Shown here: one piece after another, positions 1 to 8,890 of the stretch | Numbering within the stretch: the first letter of the stretch is position 1 | How the letters are laid out: each line of letters opens with the position of its first letter | NCBI GenBank assembly: GCA_949494735.1 | Contig: CATABD010000004.1 | Span: 1 to 64,000 of the forward strand | Reading direction: 5' to 3' | Origin: an uncultured Oscillospiraceae bacterium | GTDB taxonomy: Bacteria; Bacillota; Clostridia; Oscillospirales; Oscillospiraceae | DNA length: 64,000 bases | Program-made: the position numbers and the translations under genes | Notes under the pieces: generated by a model | What the model was told of the DNA's origin: nothing | Databases searched by the model: none | What the model saw: only the letters and a program-made list of their open reading frames with translations

Positions 1-63
1 TCTCTAAACCTGCTGATACTGAATTTATTAACCTGAAACTTATTATACGAGGAGGATAAAATC

Positions 64-513
64 ATGTTGAACCACATCGTAATCATGGGCCGTCTGACCC
101 GGGACCCGGAGCTGCGGCACACCCAGTCCGGCACGGCCGTGGCCAGCTTCACCGTGGCGGTGGACCGGGATTTCAAGGACAAGGAGACCGGCGAGCGCAA
201 GACCGACTTCATCGACTGCGTGGCTTGGCGCTCCACCGGGGAGTTTGTGAGCAAGTATTTCGCCAAGGGCCGTATGGCCGTGGTGGAGGGCAGACTTCAG
301 CTCCGTGACTGGAAGGACAAGGAGGGGAACAAGCGGCGCAGCGCGGAGGTGCTGGCGTCCAGCGTCTATTTCGGGGACAGCAAGCCCAAGGACGGTGACA
401 GCAAGGCCAAGGCGGGCAAGGATGACGATTTCCAGCTGCCTGGTGATTTCGGCGCCGGCTCTGACAGCGGCTTCGCGGATCTGGCGGATGACGACGGCGA
501 CCTGCCGTTCTGA
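64..513 (+). CDS. ssb: Single-stranded DNA-binding protein
   Basis: MLNHIVIMGRLTRDPELRHTQSGTAVASFTVAVDRDF OB-fold start; acidic tip ending DDDGDLPF; RBS gaggagg upstream. Confidence 0.97.
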   Translation: MLNHIVIMGRLTRDPELRHTQSGTAVASFTVAVDRDFKDKETGERKTDFIDCVAWRSTGEFVSKYFAKGRMAVVEGRLQLRDWKDKEGNKRRSAEVLASSVYFGDSKPKDGDSKAKAGKDDDFQLPGDFGAGSDSGFADLADDDGDLPF

Positions 514-633
514 AAACGTGCGGCGGGAGGGGCGACCCTCCCGCCCGCATGGCCCGATTTTGACAGTTGCTATTTTGCCTGTGAACTGATAAACTATAGC
601 TATCTTAAATGAAAGCGAAGGGCGGGATATCGT

Positions 634-903
634 ATGATGTATCCTTACATCACGTTGGCTGATGAAACGGAGATCACCCATTCCCATGTCATGGAGCATG
701 AGGGCGTGCAGTCGGTAGAGGTGCATTTTGAGCGGCCCACAGAGGACGGCTTTGTTTCGGCCCGGTGTGTCCTGCCAAGCTATGAGTGGAAATTCAACGA
801 GGGCTTCCGACCTGACGAACTGGCGCTGTTTGATGAATTTCTGCGCCACAACGCCCACTTGCTTTACCGCTATGCGGCGCAGGGAGGGATACACTGTGCC
901 TAA
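634..903 (+). CDS. Small uncharacterised protein, co-transcribed with DUF4160-like gene
   Basis: 89-aa ORF; stop overlaps the start region of the next ORF. Confidence 0.6.
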   Translation: MMYPYITLADETEITHSHVMEHEGVQSVEVHFERPTEDGFVSARCVLPSYEWKFNEGFRPDELALFDEFLRHNAHLLYRYAAQGGIHCA

Positions 904-1174
904 CCTGTTTCGCGTAGGCGGCTACCTGGTGTTCTTTTGGTCAAATGAAAATGGGGAACCGATCCATGTCCACATCATCAAAGGAAAACCTTCGCCGAAC
1001 GCAACGAAGATTTGGCTGACCAGCTTGGGCCAGTGCATTGTGGCCAACAATCGGAGCAGGATTCCACAGAATGATCTGAATGAGCTGCTGGATGTTATCT
1101 CAGCCCAGTTTTTCTTGATTTGCCGGAAATGGAAGGAACATTTCTGCGTGGACGAAATCACATTCTTTTGCTAA
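896..1174 (+). CDS. DUF4160-like protein (GTG start)
   Basis: VPNLFRVGGYLVFFWSNENGEPIHVHIIKGKPSPNATKIWL resembles DUF4160 (FRxxGYxxFFxSNE..PxHVHxxKG); the 728..1174 ORF trimmed to the GTG at 896. Confidence 0.7.
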   Translation: MPNLFRVGGYLVFFWSNENGEPIHVHIIKGKPSPNATKIWLTSLGQCIVANNRSRIPQNDLNELLDVISAQFFLICRKWKEHFCVDEITFFC

Positions 1175-1208
1175 ACGCAAGGGATATCAAGGGATATAGA
1201 ATTTTAGA

Positions 1209-1256
1209 GACGAAGCGGGAACAGAACGGTTCCGCTTCGTCTCGCTTTTTGGAGGA
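1209..1256 (+). terminator. Hairpin with T-run, candidate intrinsic terminator/attenuator
   Basis: gacgaagcggga / ttccgcttcgtc (11 of 12 pairs) followed by tcgcttttt. Confidence 0.6.
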
Positions 1257-1264
1257 ACAGCACA

Positions 1265-1438
1265 ATGAAGAAATATTTTGACTACTTAGACGCACTGCGG
1301 GAATCCGGCGTCACCAATATGTACGGCGCGGTGCCCTACCTTCAGCAGGAGTTCCCGGAGCTGAGCTATGACCACGCCCAAGCTGTCTACATCCTGCGGG
1401 AGTGGATGGCGCACCGTCAGAAGGGTGGGGATGCGTAA
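1265..1438 (+). CDS. 57-aa conserved-looking small protein upstream of VWA gene
   Basis: ATG with ggaggaaca RBS; MKKYFDYLDALRESGVTNMYGAVPYLQQEFPELSYDHAQAVYILREWMAHRQKGGDA; stop overlaps next ATG (taATG). Confidence 0.7.
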   Translation: MKKYFDYLDALRESGVTNMYGAVPYLQQEFPELSYDHAQAVYILREWMAHRQKGGDA

Positions 1439-3021
1439 TGCGCGGGCCCTACCGCACCATTGAGGACGTCCTGCGCTCCCCCTGGGCCGCCATAGAGCGG
1501 CCCGGGGAGGGGCCGGGCACAGACCGGGTACTGCACTCCACCCGACTGGAAGACAGCATTTACGCCGACCTGCGGGAGGGCGACACCGGTTTGGAGCAAA
1601 CCGAGCAGGAGGCGGCAAAAAAGCTGCCCTCCTTCCCGGCCTTGTCCCGGGACGTGTTCCAGTCCTTCTACTCCCTGATGCCCCGGAAAATCGGGGACGG
1701 GGAGCTGTCCGTGGCGGCCCGGAAATTCAACGCGCCCATTTTGGAGCATATCACCCAAAGCGGGGACTATCCCACACTGAAGTCGGTGTGTGAGGGCCGG
1801 GAGCTGCCCGCCTACGAGGCGGCATCCGAGTTCGTGGCCCGCACCGCCGGGGAGCTGGACAGCCTGCTTTCCAACATCGGCGGGGAGAAGAACGCGCTGA
1901 ACACCCTGGAAAAGCTGGAGCAGGGGGAACGGCAGGCACAAAAAGAACTGGCGGAGCTGTTGGAGCGGATGCAGGCCATGAAGGACTGCGGCCAGGACTT
2001 GGAGCAGTCCGTGGTAGACGCCGCCAACAAGGTGGAGAGCAAACGCCGCCAGGTGGAGGCCGTGGGTAAGCTGGTGGACGCCAACGCCGCTAAAAGCAGG
2101 AACGATGTGGCCGAGCTGGTGTCCCTGGCTGTAACCGCCGCCGCTGAAAAGGCGGATGAGGTGCGGAATATCATCGGGGCCTGGAGCGACGACCCCGGCA
2201 ATTTGGAAAAGAACGAGGCAAACGCCGATCTGCTGGCCCTGGTGCGCAAAAGCCAGGTTCTGCGGGATATCGCCAAGTACCTGGGCAGTTTTCGGGAAAT
2301 CTTCGCCCAGGGCAAGCGCAACGGCTACGCCTATGGCCGGGGCGAGAAATATGCCCTGGCGCTGGGCCACGACCTGTCCCGCGCCCTCACCTCCGAGCTG
2401 GCCATGCTGGCCTCGCCTCAGACGGTGCCGCTGTTCCTGCGCAAGTACCAGCGGGGGCAGATCAAGCAGTACCAGCGCCGAGAGCCCATCTACAAGGGCA
2501 TGGGGGACATCATCTGCTGCCTGGATGAATCCGACTCCACCGAGGGCGATCCTGCCGGATGGGGGAAAGCTGTGGCACTCACCCTGCTGGAGATCGCGGC
2601 AGACAGCGGGCGGAGCTTCGCCCTCATTCACTTTTCCAGGTTGGGAAGGTTCCAAACCGATCTGTTCCGGCCTGGAGCGTATACCATGGCGGATAAGCTG
2701 TGCGCCGCGGAAACCTTTTTGGGCGGCGGCACCAATTTCCAGACGCCGATGAACGAGGCCCTGCGGCTGATGGAGGCAGAGGGCTTTGAAAACGCTGACA
2801 TTGTATTTGTCACAGACGGCGAATGTGAGCTGCCGGATCAGTACTTGGAGCAGCTTCGCGCGGAACAGACCGCCCGGCGGTTCACCGTCACCGGGGTGCT
2901 GCTGGACAAGGGCACGCCGGGGATGGCGTTCAGCCTGAAGCAATTCTGCCAGAACATCTACCGCACCAGCGAGCTGCTGGGGGATGAGATCGTGCGGGAA
3001 TTGGTGGGCAAGCGAGTATAA
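1438..3021 (+). CDS. VWA-domain protein (CoxE/ViaA-like)
   Basis: C-terminal IICCLDESDST...GGGTNFQTPMNEAL...DIVFVTDGE, MIDAS-like; start at overlapping ATG 1438. Confidence 0.8.
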   Translation: MRGPYRTIEDVLRSPWAAIERPGEGPGTDRVLHSTRLEDSIYADLREGDTGLEQTEQEAAKKLPSFPALSRDVFQSFYSLMPRKIGDGELSVAARKFNAPILEHITQSGDYPTLKSVCEGRELPAYEAASEFVARTAGELDSLLSNIGGEKNALNTLEKLEQGERQAQKELAELLERMQAMKDCGQDLEQSVVDAANKVESKRRQVEAVGKLVDANAAKSRNDVAELVSLAVTAAAEKADEVRNIIGAWSDDPGNLEKNEANADLLALVRKSQVLRDIAKYLGSFREIFAQGKRNGYAYGRGEKYALALGHDLSRALTSELAMLASPQTVPLFLRKYQRGQIKQYQRREPIYKGMGDIICCLDESDSTEGDPAGWGKAVALTLLEIAADSGRSFALIHFSRLGRFQTDLFRPGAYTMADKLCAAETFLGGGTNFQTPMNEALRLMEAEGFENADIVFVTDGECELPDQYLEQLRAEQTARRFTVTGVLLDKGTPGMAFSLKQFCQNIYRTSELLGDEIVRELVGKRV

Positions 3022-3049
3022 ATCAGGCTATAAAACAAGGCGACGCAAA

Positions 3050-3092
3050 CAGGGGGCAATGGCATTGGGTTGCCATTGTCCCCTGCTTTTTT
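3050..3092 (+). terminator. Intrinsic terminator
   Basis: cagggggcaatggca / tgccattgtcccctg (14 of 15 pairs plus one wobble) then cttttttac. Confidence 0.85.
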
Positions 3093-3195
3093 ACGCAATC
3101 AGTAGGATACGCTTCCGTTAAACTTCTCGTTTACCACATAGCAGGCCGTGCGGTCCTCCGGCTTGACAGACAGCCTCAAATCGGTGATCGATATT

Positions 3196-4344
3196 TTATT
3201 CGTGTTTGGCCTGAACCCAGTCCACCGGCATCCCATTGACCTCCAGCCCCTCCCCGGCAGGGATGAGCAGATACTTCTTCCCGTCGATGATCCGTGTCTC
3301 CACCAGATAGCTCTGCTCCGGCGGCACGGCGATGGTCACATCGGCGGCCTTGACCTCAAACCGCTTGCTGTCGATGAGGTTGGCGGGGCTGAGCGCCGCC
3401 CCTTCTCCGAACAGCTCCCCGCACTTCTCGCAGAATGCGGTAATCTGCGGTTCCTCTGCACCGCAGTCCCGGAGGATGGCCGCCACGTCCTTGGCGGTAA
3501 CGGCCAGGGGCTCCGGGTCTTTGGTCTCCCGGTGCTCCTCAATCTTGGCGGTCAGCCGCTCATGGACGGCCTGCACCACCTCCAGGCCGCAGGCCCCCTC
3601 CAGCCCCTCCCGCAGGGCGGTCTGGAACGCCTCCCTCTGTTCTCCGGCGGACATGGGCGGTTCGGTGTGGAAGATGGCGTCCAAAAACTCCTGGTGCAGC
3701 TCGTCCGGCTTGCGGGCGTAGGTGAGAGCATTGTAGATATTGGCCGCCCGGTCGTCAAAGGCCGGGAACAGGAAGCCCAGCTCCGGCGGGGAGACGATCT
3801 GACTGGGGGCGCAGTTGTGGAACTCATTTTCGCCCGCGCAGTAGCTCAGCTCCAGTTTGCCGTCCTTCACCGGGCACACACAGCACACAATGTAGGAGAA
3901 CACCGTGTCGCCCTCATCCGCGCGATCCTCGCCGTCTTTGCCTCGGTGGGGCACATCGTAGGCGTCGTGGGCCAGCAGGATCAGATAATTGCTCTCTCCC
4001 ATGTCCAGGCTGTCGATGACCGTCTGATAGAATTCCTGCCGCACCTCGCCGTCCTTCAGCCGGGAGTCCCGCAGAGCCATGAGGCGGCGGTGCTCATCGC
4101 TGTCCGCCACCTGCTGGGTGGAGAACACGATGTCGATGAGGTTCCGGCCCAGGGCCCCGGACAGGGTCTTTTTCAGCAGGGCTAAGTATTTCTCCGCCTC
4201 CTCCTCGGGCATCCGGTCCAAGGACTCGTCCAGGTAGGAGACGATCTCCTTTTGACTGTTCACATAGCAGCCGTAAATGCGGCCGATGGCGTTTTTGCCC
4301 AGCCGGAAGCGGCGCTTCAGCTCGCTGATCTCTTTCTGATTCAT
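3196..4344 (-). CDS. DUF4317-like protein
   Basis: MNQKEISELKRRFRLGKNAIGRIYGCYVNSQKEIVSYLDESL matches remembered DUF4317 N-terminus. Confidence 0.8.
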   Translation of the reverse strand: MNQKEISELKRRFRLGKNAIGRIYGCYVNSQKEIVSYLDESLDRMPEEEAEKYLALLKKTLSGALGRNLIDIVFSTQQVADSDEHRRLMALRDSRLKDGEVRQEFYQTVIDSLDMGESNYLILLAHDAYDVPHRGKDGEDRADEGDTVFSYIVCCVCPVKDGKLELSYCAGENEFHNCAPSQIVSPPELGFLFPAFDDRAANIYNALTYARKPDELHQEFLDAIFHTEPPMSAGEQREAFQTALREGLEGACGLEVVQAVHERLTAKIEEHRETKDPEPLAVTAKDVAAILRDCGAEEPQITAFCEKCGELFGEGAALSPANLIDSKRFEVKAADVTIAVPPEQSYLVETRIIDGKKYLLIPAGEGLEVNGMPVDWVQAKHE

Positions 4345-4441
4345 GGTGACCTCGCAGTTTCAAATGTATTTTGCGCGGCGGTGGAAATTCTGGACCGCGC
4401 AATCAAAGCAGACGTCTTATTATAGGGAGAAGCGGCAAAAC

Positions 4442-4852
4442 TTACAAGTCCTGCCCCAGAATTGGGGCTTCAACTTCTAAAATGTCCTCAATGGGGATGG
4501 CGGTGCCGTCTGTGAGGATAACCCGACCCTCCAATGGGTCGATTTTTTTGATCGTACCCACGGCATCCACATAGGTCCCGCCGTCTTTTTTCCCATCGGG
4601 CAGAAAATATGTGAATATGGCTTCTCCGCCTGTCTCACACAGATACCGCAGCTTTTCATCCAGCACGGCCTTTTCGTCCTCGGTGAGCTCTATTCGTTCC
4701 CCGGTGACACGGGCCGTCTCCCGGATGGCCGAACCGAAGCCGGAAAGGGCCTGAAAGGGCGAAAACTGAGCCGCCCGGTCTATCATACGCATACGGGGAT
4801 GCCTGGGCGAGGTGGGATGAGGCAGGTGGATGATGTCGTCATAAGCTCCCAT
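4442..4852 (-). CDS. YolD-like protein
   Basis: HPRMRMIDRAAQFSPFQALSGFGSAIRETARVT; adjacent to UmuC-like gene, the usual pairing. Confidence 0.85.
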   Translation of the reverse strand: MGAYDDIIHLPHPTSPRHPRMRMIDRAAQFSPFQALSGFGSAIRETARVTGERIELTEDEKAVLDEKLRYLCETGGEAIFTYFLPDGKKDGGTYVDAVGTIKKIDPLEGRVILTDGTAIPIEDILEVEAPILGQDL

Positions 4853-4854
4853 TT

Positions 4855-6378
4855 CTAAGCCTTGTGCCCTCCAATACGACTATTGCGGTCGGCTGCGGTA
4901 GCGCCGTCGATCAGGTTCGTTCCCTTCAAAATGGCGTTCTTGCCGTACTTGCTCTTGATACCCAGCATGGTCTCCTGGAGCTTCCGCTCCTTCGCCAGCT
5001 CTGCCTCCTGGGCTTTTCTTTCGGCCTGTGCGGCGGCATAGTCGGTAAACAAATCCATCTGTTCCATGGCTGGCTCATGTGACACAGCGCTTTCGTCCGT
5101 CACCTGATTGGCGGTGAGATTCATGCGCCGGATCAGCAGATCCTTGTCCACGATGCGGTCATACAGCTCCAAAATCGCCGCCGTGATACGCTTGGAAGAG
5201 GCGGTGCGTTCCTCCAGGTTGGCGGTGCCGTGGGCGTGCTTGGGGACCTGCCGCCCGTAACGGTCTGTCTTGACCTCGCCGTGGTACTGCTTCCGGCGCT
5301 GAGAATCGCGCAGGTTGTCAATGTCATAGCCCACGGTGAGGGTGAGCTGATCTGTCACCAGTCTCTGGCTCACCAGCTCCAGAGCCAGTTGATCCGCCAT
5401 CTCCCAGGCCACCATCCGGGCCTTATCAAAGGTGTAGGGGCAGGTGAGCACCTGGCCGGAGCCCACGCTTTTCGTCTCGGGTTTGTACGCCTTGATATCC
5501 GCCATGGTCGCCGGCTCATATCCCCAAGCGTGGTCGATCAAGAGCTCCGCGTTCACGCCGAACATTTTATAGAGCAATTCCTCGTTGTAGTAATCAGTGG
5601 ATTTTCCGATGGAGCACCGGGCGATATCCCCCATGGTGTACAGCCCCTGGGCCTCCAGCTTTTTGGCGTAGCCCGGACCCACCCGCCAGAAGTCGGTGAG
5701 AGGCCGGTGGTCCCACAGCAGGCGGCGGTAGCTCATCTCATCCATCGCCGCAACGCGTACACCGCTTTTGTCCGGCTTGGTGTGCTTGGCCCAGATATCC
5801 ATGGCCACCTTTGCCAGATACAAGTTCGCGCCGATGCCCGCCGTGGCAGTGATGCCGGTGGTGTCCAACACGTCCAGCACGATCTTCCGGGCCAGCTCCC
5901 GGGGAGTGAGCTTGTAGGTGGGCAGGTAGTTGGTCACGTCCATCAGCACTTCGTCGATGGAGTATGCGGAAATGTCAGAAGGAGCCACATACTTCAGATA
6001 GACATTATAAATCTTCGTGCTCCATTCGATATAGTGAGCCATCCTAGGAGGGACCACCAGATAATCCAGGGCCAGCTCCGGGTGGGCCTTCACGTCCGGG
6101 TCATGCCAGGAGGAGCCGGTGAGCTGCCGCTTTGGAGCCTTCTGCTGCCGTTGGGCGTTCACCTCCGCCACCTTCTGTACCACCTCAAACAGACGCGCCC
6201 GCCCGGAGATGCCGTAGGCCTTCAGGGAGGGGGTGACCGCCAGACAGATGGTTTTATCTGTACGGCTCTTGTCCGCCACCACGAGATTGGTGGTGAGAGG
6301 GTCAAGGCTGCGTTCCACGCACTCGACGGAAGCGTAAAAGCTGCGTAGATCGATGGCCATATACACCCTGTCCTTCAT
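4855..6378 (-). CDS. Y-family DNA polymerase (UmuC/DinB-like)
   Basis: YMAIDLRSFYASVECVERSLDPLTTNLVVAD ... AYSIDEVLMDVT; C-terminal QMDLF clamp-binding motif; start trimmed to MKDRVYMAID. Confidence 0.93.
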   Translation of the reverse strand: MKDRVYMAIDLRSFYASVECVERSLDPLTTNLVVADKSRTDKTICLAVTPSLKAYGISGRARLFEVVQKVAEVNAQRQQKAPKRQLTGSSWHDPDVKAHPELALDYLVVPPRMAHYIEWSTKIYNVYLKYVAPSDISAYSIDEVLMDVTNYLPTYKLTPRELARKIVLDVLDTTGITATAGIGANLYLAKVAMDIWAKHTKPDKSGVRVAAMDEMSYRRLLWDHRPLTDFWRVGPGYAKKLEAQGLYTMGDIARCSIGKSTDYYNEELLYKMFGVNAELLIDHAWGYEPATMADIKAYKPETKSVGSGQVLTCPYTFDKARMVAWEMADQLALELVSQRLVTDQLTLTVGYDIDNLRDSQRRKQYHGEVKTDRYGRQVPKHAHGTANLEERTASSKRITAAILELYDRIVDKDLLIRRMNLTANQVTDESAVSHEPAMEQMDLFTDYAAAQAERKAQEAELAKERKLQETMLGIKSKYGKNAILKGTNLIDGATAADRNSRIGGHKA

Positions 6379-6420
6379 ATCTGGATCACCTCCTGTCTCA
6401 GCGTCCCTCAAGCGGTCTTT

Positions 6421-6457
6421 ATTATACACCAAGGAAACCGAACTGTCCATATGTTCG
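6421..6457 (-). promoter_or_regulatory. Sigma-A-type promoter with overlapping LexA/DinR-like half-palindrome for polymerase/yolD
   Basis: Minus strand CGAACATATGGACA, -35 TGGACA (6444-6449), 17-bp spacer, -10 TATAAT (6421-6426). Confidence 0.7.
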
Positions 6458-6570
6458 ATTAAAAATAGGTGGAACCCCTCCAACTATCCGCCCGGGCCCC
6501 GGCATGGTACAATGAGCCTGTATTTCAGGGCGGAGTAAGTTAGGGCGGAGTAAGCGAGGGAGGAACGGCG

Positions 6571-6648
6571 ATGAAAGGGGTGAAGTCTGCCCTCCGCCGG
6601 ACCGAAACGGCCTGGAAGAACAAAATATCAAGGACAAGAAGACTGTGA
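6571..6648 (+). CDS. Possible 25-aa leader peptide
   Basis: MKGVKSALRRTETAWKNKISRTRRL; gggaggaac RBS 5' of ATG; stop codon lies in terminator stem. Confidence 0.4.
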   Translation: MKGVKSALRRTETAWKNKISRTRRL

Positions 6649-6682
6649 GTTGCCCCTGCGGGGCGGTTCACGGTCCTTTTTT
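6641..6682 (+). terminator. Candidate attenuator hairpin before JAMM/E1 genes
   Basis: gactgtga-gtt-gcccc tgc ggggc-ggt-tcacggtc then ctttttt. Confidence 0.65.
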
Positions 6683-6710
6683 GTCCCCAAAAACGAGAGG
6701 AGCAAAAATC

Positions 6711-8114
6711 ATGAGTGAGCAGAGCGGATTCCCCTTTGGTGAAGTGTCCGACGGTGCCGGCTTGGATATCGACGCCATCTTCGGCGGCGCGTCCGGCGGT
6801 TCCGGCAGCGTAAACCCCTTTGAGTCGGCGTTGACCCAGCAGCCCGCGCCCATCCCGCAGGAGGCACCTCAGACAATAGCGCCCCAACCCGTACCCCAGG
6901 CGGTTCAGCAGCCCGCGCCGTCTGTGTTCCAGAACGTCCAGCCCATTCCGCCCGCCCCGGTCCCGGCGGCGCAGCCCGCTCCGGCCCCCGCGCCTGCGGC
7001 GGCCCCGGCAGCCCAGCCCCCATTGGATATCGACCCCCTGGCCGCCGCTATGGCGGAGCAGGAGGCCAAGACTGAACAGAAAGCGGCCAAGTCCCTGTTT
7101 GAGAAGGCCCCGGTGTTTCTCTACGGCAGCGCCCGGGAGGACATCGCCGACCCCGGCATGACCTTTGAGGAGCTTCGCATCGCCAAGTCGGAGGACTTCC
7201 CTGAGCTGGCCGAGGGCAAGAAGGTGTCCTGGACGGTGGAGTACGGCAAGACCGTCAAGCCCATCGCAGACCCCAAGGGCACCACCATCGCCTCCGTCAA
7301 GAAAGAGATCGAGCTGTCCAAGGCGTTCCTGGACAACCTCAAAAAGGCCAAGAACAAGAACCCGGACTGCCTGGTGAAGCCCCGTGTCACCGCCCAGAGC
7401 AAGGGCATCGCCGCCTATAAGGGCGTGTTCGCCTCATTGGAGGAGGCCCGGGCGTCGGACAAGGCCATCTGCACCATCCCCGGCGCGGACGGCAGGGTGT
7501 ACGAGCTGCGCAAAAACGAGCTGGGCGAATTCATCGCTCCCAAAGACTGCGTGATCGACCTGGAATCGGTCAGGGCCGGGTTTACCCCGGCCCTCCCGCT
7601 GGTTCCCATGGAGCTGCTGGCCCAGATCATTTCCTTCTTTCGGTGCTGCATGACCGGCCCCGAGGAATTTGAGGCACTGGCCCACATCCTCTGGGACAAG
7701 CAGGAGCAGGAATTTGTGGTGCGCGTCCCTGAGCAGACGGTGACCAAATCCCACATCGACGCCGAGCTGAGCCGGGACGATCTGCCGGAGGAACGCTACC
7801 TCCACTATATCGACATCCACAGCCACAACAGCATGGAGGCCAAGTTCTCCTCTGTGGATGACAACGATGAGCGGGCCACCCGGATCTACATCGTGGTGGG
7901 ACGACTGGACAAGTTTTTCCCGGATATCACGGTGCGGATGTCCTGCGGCGGCACCTATCTGACGCTGCCCCCGGGGTGCGTGCTGGAAAGCTTTGGCGCG
8001 GTGTTTCCCGCCGAGTGGCGCACTCAGGTGAAGCTGCTGCGCAGAAGCGTCCCGCCGGTGCTGCGTCCCATGACCGGGACGCCGGGGGAGAAACTCTGGG
8101 AGGCTCGCCAATGA
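6711..8114 (+). CDS. JAB/JAMM (MPN) metalloprotease-like protein with Pro/Ala-rich N-terminus and possible Prok_Ub (PRTRC protein C-like) domain
   Basis: HSHNSMEAKFSSVD = HxHx7SxxD JAMM motif; internal DPGMTFEELRIAKSEDFPELAEGKKVSWTVEYGKTVKPIADPKG resembles PRTRC C. Confidence 0.75.
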   Translation: MSEQSGFPFGEVSDGAGLDIDAIFGGASGGSGSVNPFESALTQQPAPIPQEAPQTIAPQPVPQAVQQPAPSVFQNVQPIPPAPVPAAQPAPAPAPAAAPAAQPPLDIDPLAAAMAEQEAKTEQKAAKSLFEKAPVFLYGSAREDIADPGMTFEELRIAKSEDFPELAEGKKVSWTVEYGKTVKPIADPKGTTIASVKKEIELSKAFLDNLKKAKNKNPDCLVKPRVTAQSKGIAAYKGVFASLEEARASDKAICTIPGADGRVYELRKNELGEFIAPKDCVIDLESVRAGFTPALPLVPMELLAQIISFFRCCMTGPEEFEALAHILWDKQEQEFVVRVPEQTVTKSHIDAELSRDDLPEERYLHYIDIHSHNSMEAKFSSVDDNDERATRIYIVVGRLDKFFPDITVRMSCGGTYLTLPPGCVLESFGAVFPAEWRTQVKLLRRSVPPVLRPMTGTPGEKLWEARQ

Positions 8115-8890
8115 AGTTTTCTATGACCCGCCCGGTGAAGATCGTCATGCTGGGCGCGGGCGGCACAGGAGGCCACATCGCGCCCCACCTGTACCGGCTG
8201 CTGTACTCCCTGCGCCGCCCGGTGCGGTTCATCCTCTGCGACGGCAACGTGGTGGAGGAAAAGAACCTGGTGCGGCAGAACTTTACCCCCGCCGATCTGG
8301 GGGAGAACAAGGCCAAAGTGCTGGCGGAGCGGTATTCCGCCGTGTTCGGCCTGGAGACGGAATATGTACCCTCCTTCGTGGAGGATGAGGATCAGCTTGG
8401 CTCCCTGCTGGAACCGGGCTATCTTTGGATGCGCCAGCCCGGCCACGCTTACAACGTGCGGGTATCGGAGCTGGTGATCCTCATCGGCGCGGTGGACAAC
8501 AACAAATCCCGGCAGCTGTGCCACCGGATGTTCTACCGGGCCACAGAGCTGATTTACATTGACAGCGGCAACGGAGAGTTCACCGGCCAGGTGGTGTGCG
8601 GCGTGCGCCGGGGCGGCAAAACCTATTACCCACCCATCGGCATCGTCTATCCGGACGTGCTGGTGGAGACGGACAAGTTCCCCACGGAGCTGTCCTGCGC
8701 CGAGGCGTCGGTGTCAGCCCCCCAGAGTATGGCGGCCAACATCACGGCGGCCACCATTGTGGTGGACATGGTCTACAACATTTTGGCCACGGGCAGCAGC
8801 ACCGTACGGAAAGTAACCTTTTCCACTCAGACTGTCAACGTGCGGCCTGAGCTGCAAAAAACAAGTACAAGGAGGAAACAAGCGGCATGA
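8111..8890 (+). CDS. ThiF/E1-like adenylyltransferase (PRTRC ThiF-like)
   Basis: IVMLGAGGTGGHIAPHL nucleotide loop; FILCDGNVVEEKNLVRQNF; Cys in ELSCAEASVSAPQSMAANI; ATGA overlap with JAMM gene. Confidence 0.85.
   Translation: MKFSMTRPVKIVMLGAGGTGGHIAPHLYRLLYSLRRPVRFILCDGNVVEEKNLVRQNFTPADLGENKAKVLAERYSAVFGLETEYVPSFVEDEDQLGSLLEPGYLWMRQPGHAYNVRVSELVILIGAVDNNKSRQLCHRMFYRATELIYIDSGNGEFTGQVVCGVRRGGKTYYPPIGIVYPDVLVETDKFPTELSCAEASVSAPQSMAANITAATIVVDMVYNILATGSSTVRKVTFSTQTVNVRPELQKTSTRRKQAA

Noticed and set aside
5230-6348. 372-aa plus-strand ORF opposite the Y-family polymerase
   Set aside because: Shadow ORF with no domain-like pattern
6439-6457. CGAAC-N9-GTTCG as a canonical SOS box
   Set aside because: Spacing is 9 rather than 4, so only the CGAACATATG half-site version is put forward as LexA-like
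6900-7025. Pro/Ala-rich repeat region (PAPAPAPAAAPAAQP) as a repeat element
   Set aside because: Low-complexity linker inside the JAMM protein, not a DNA repeat array
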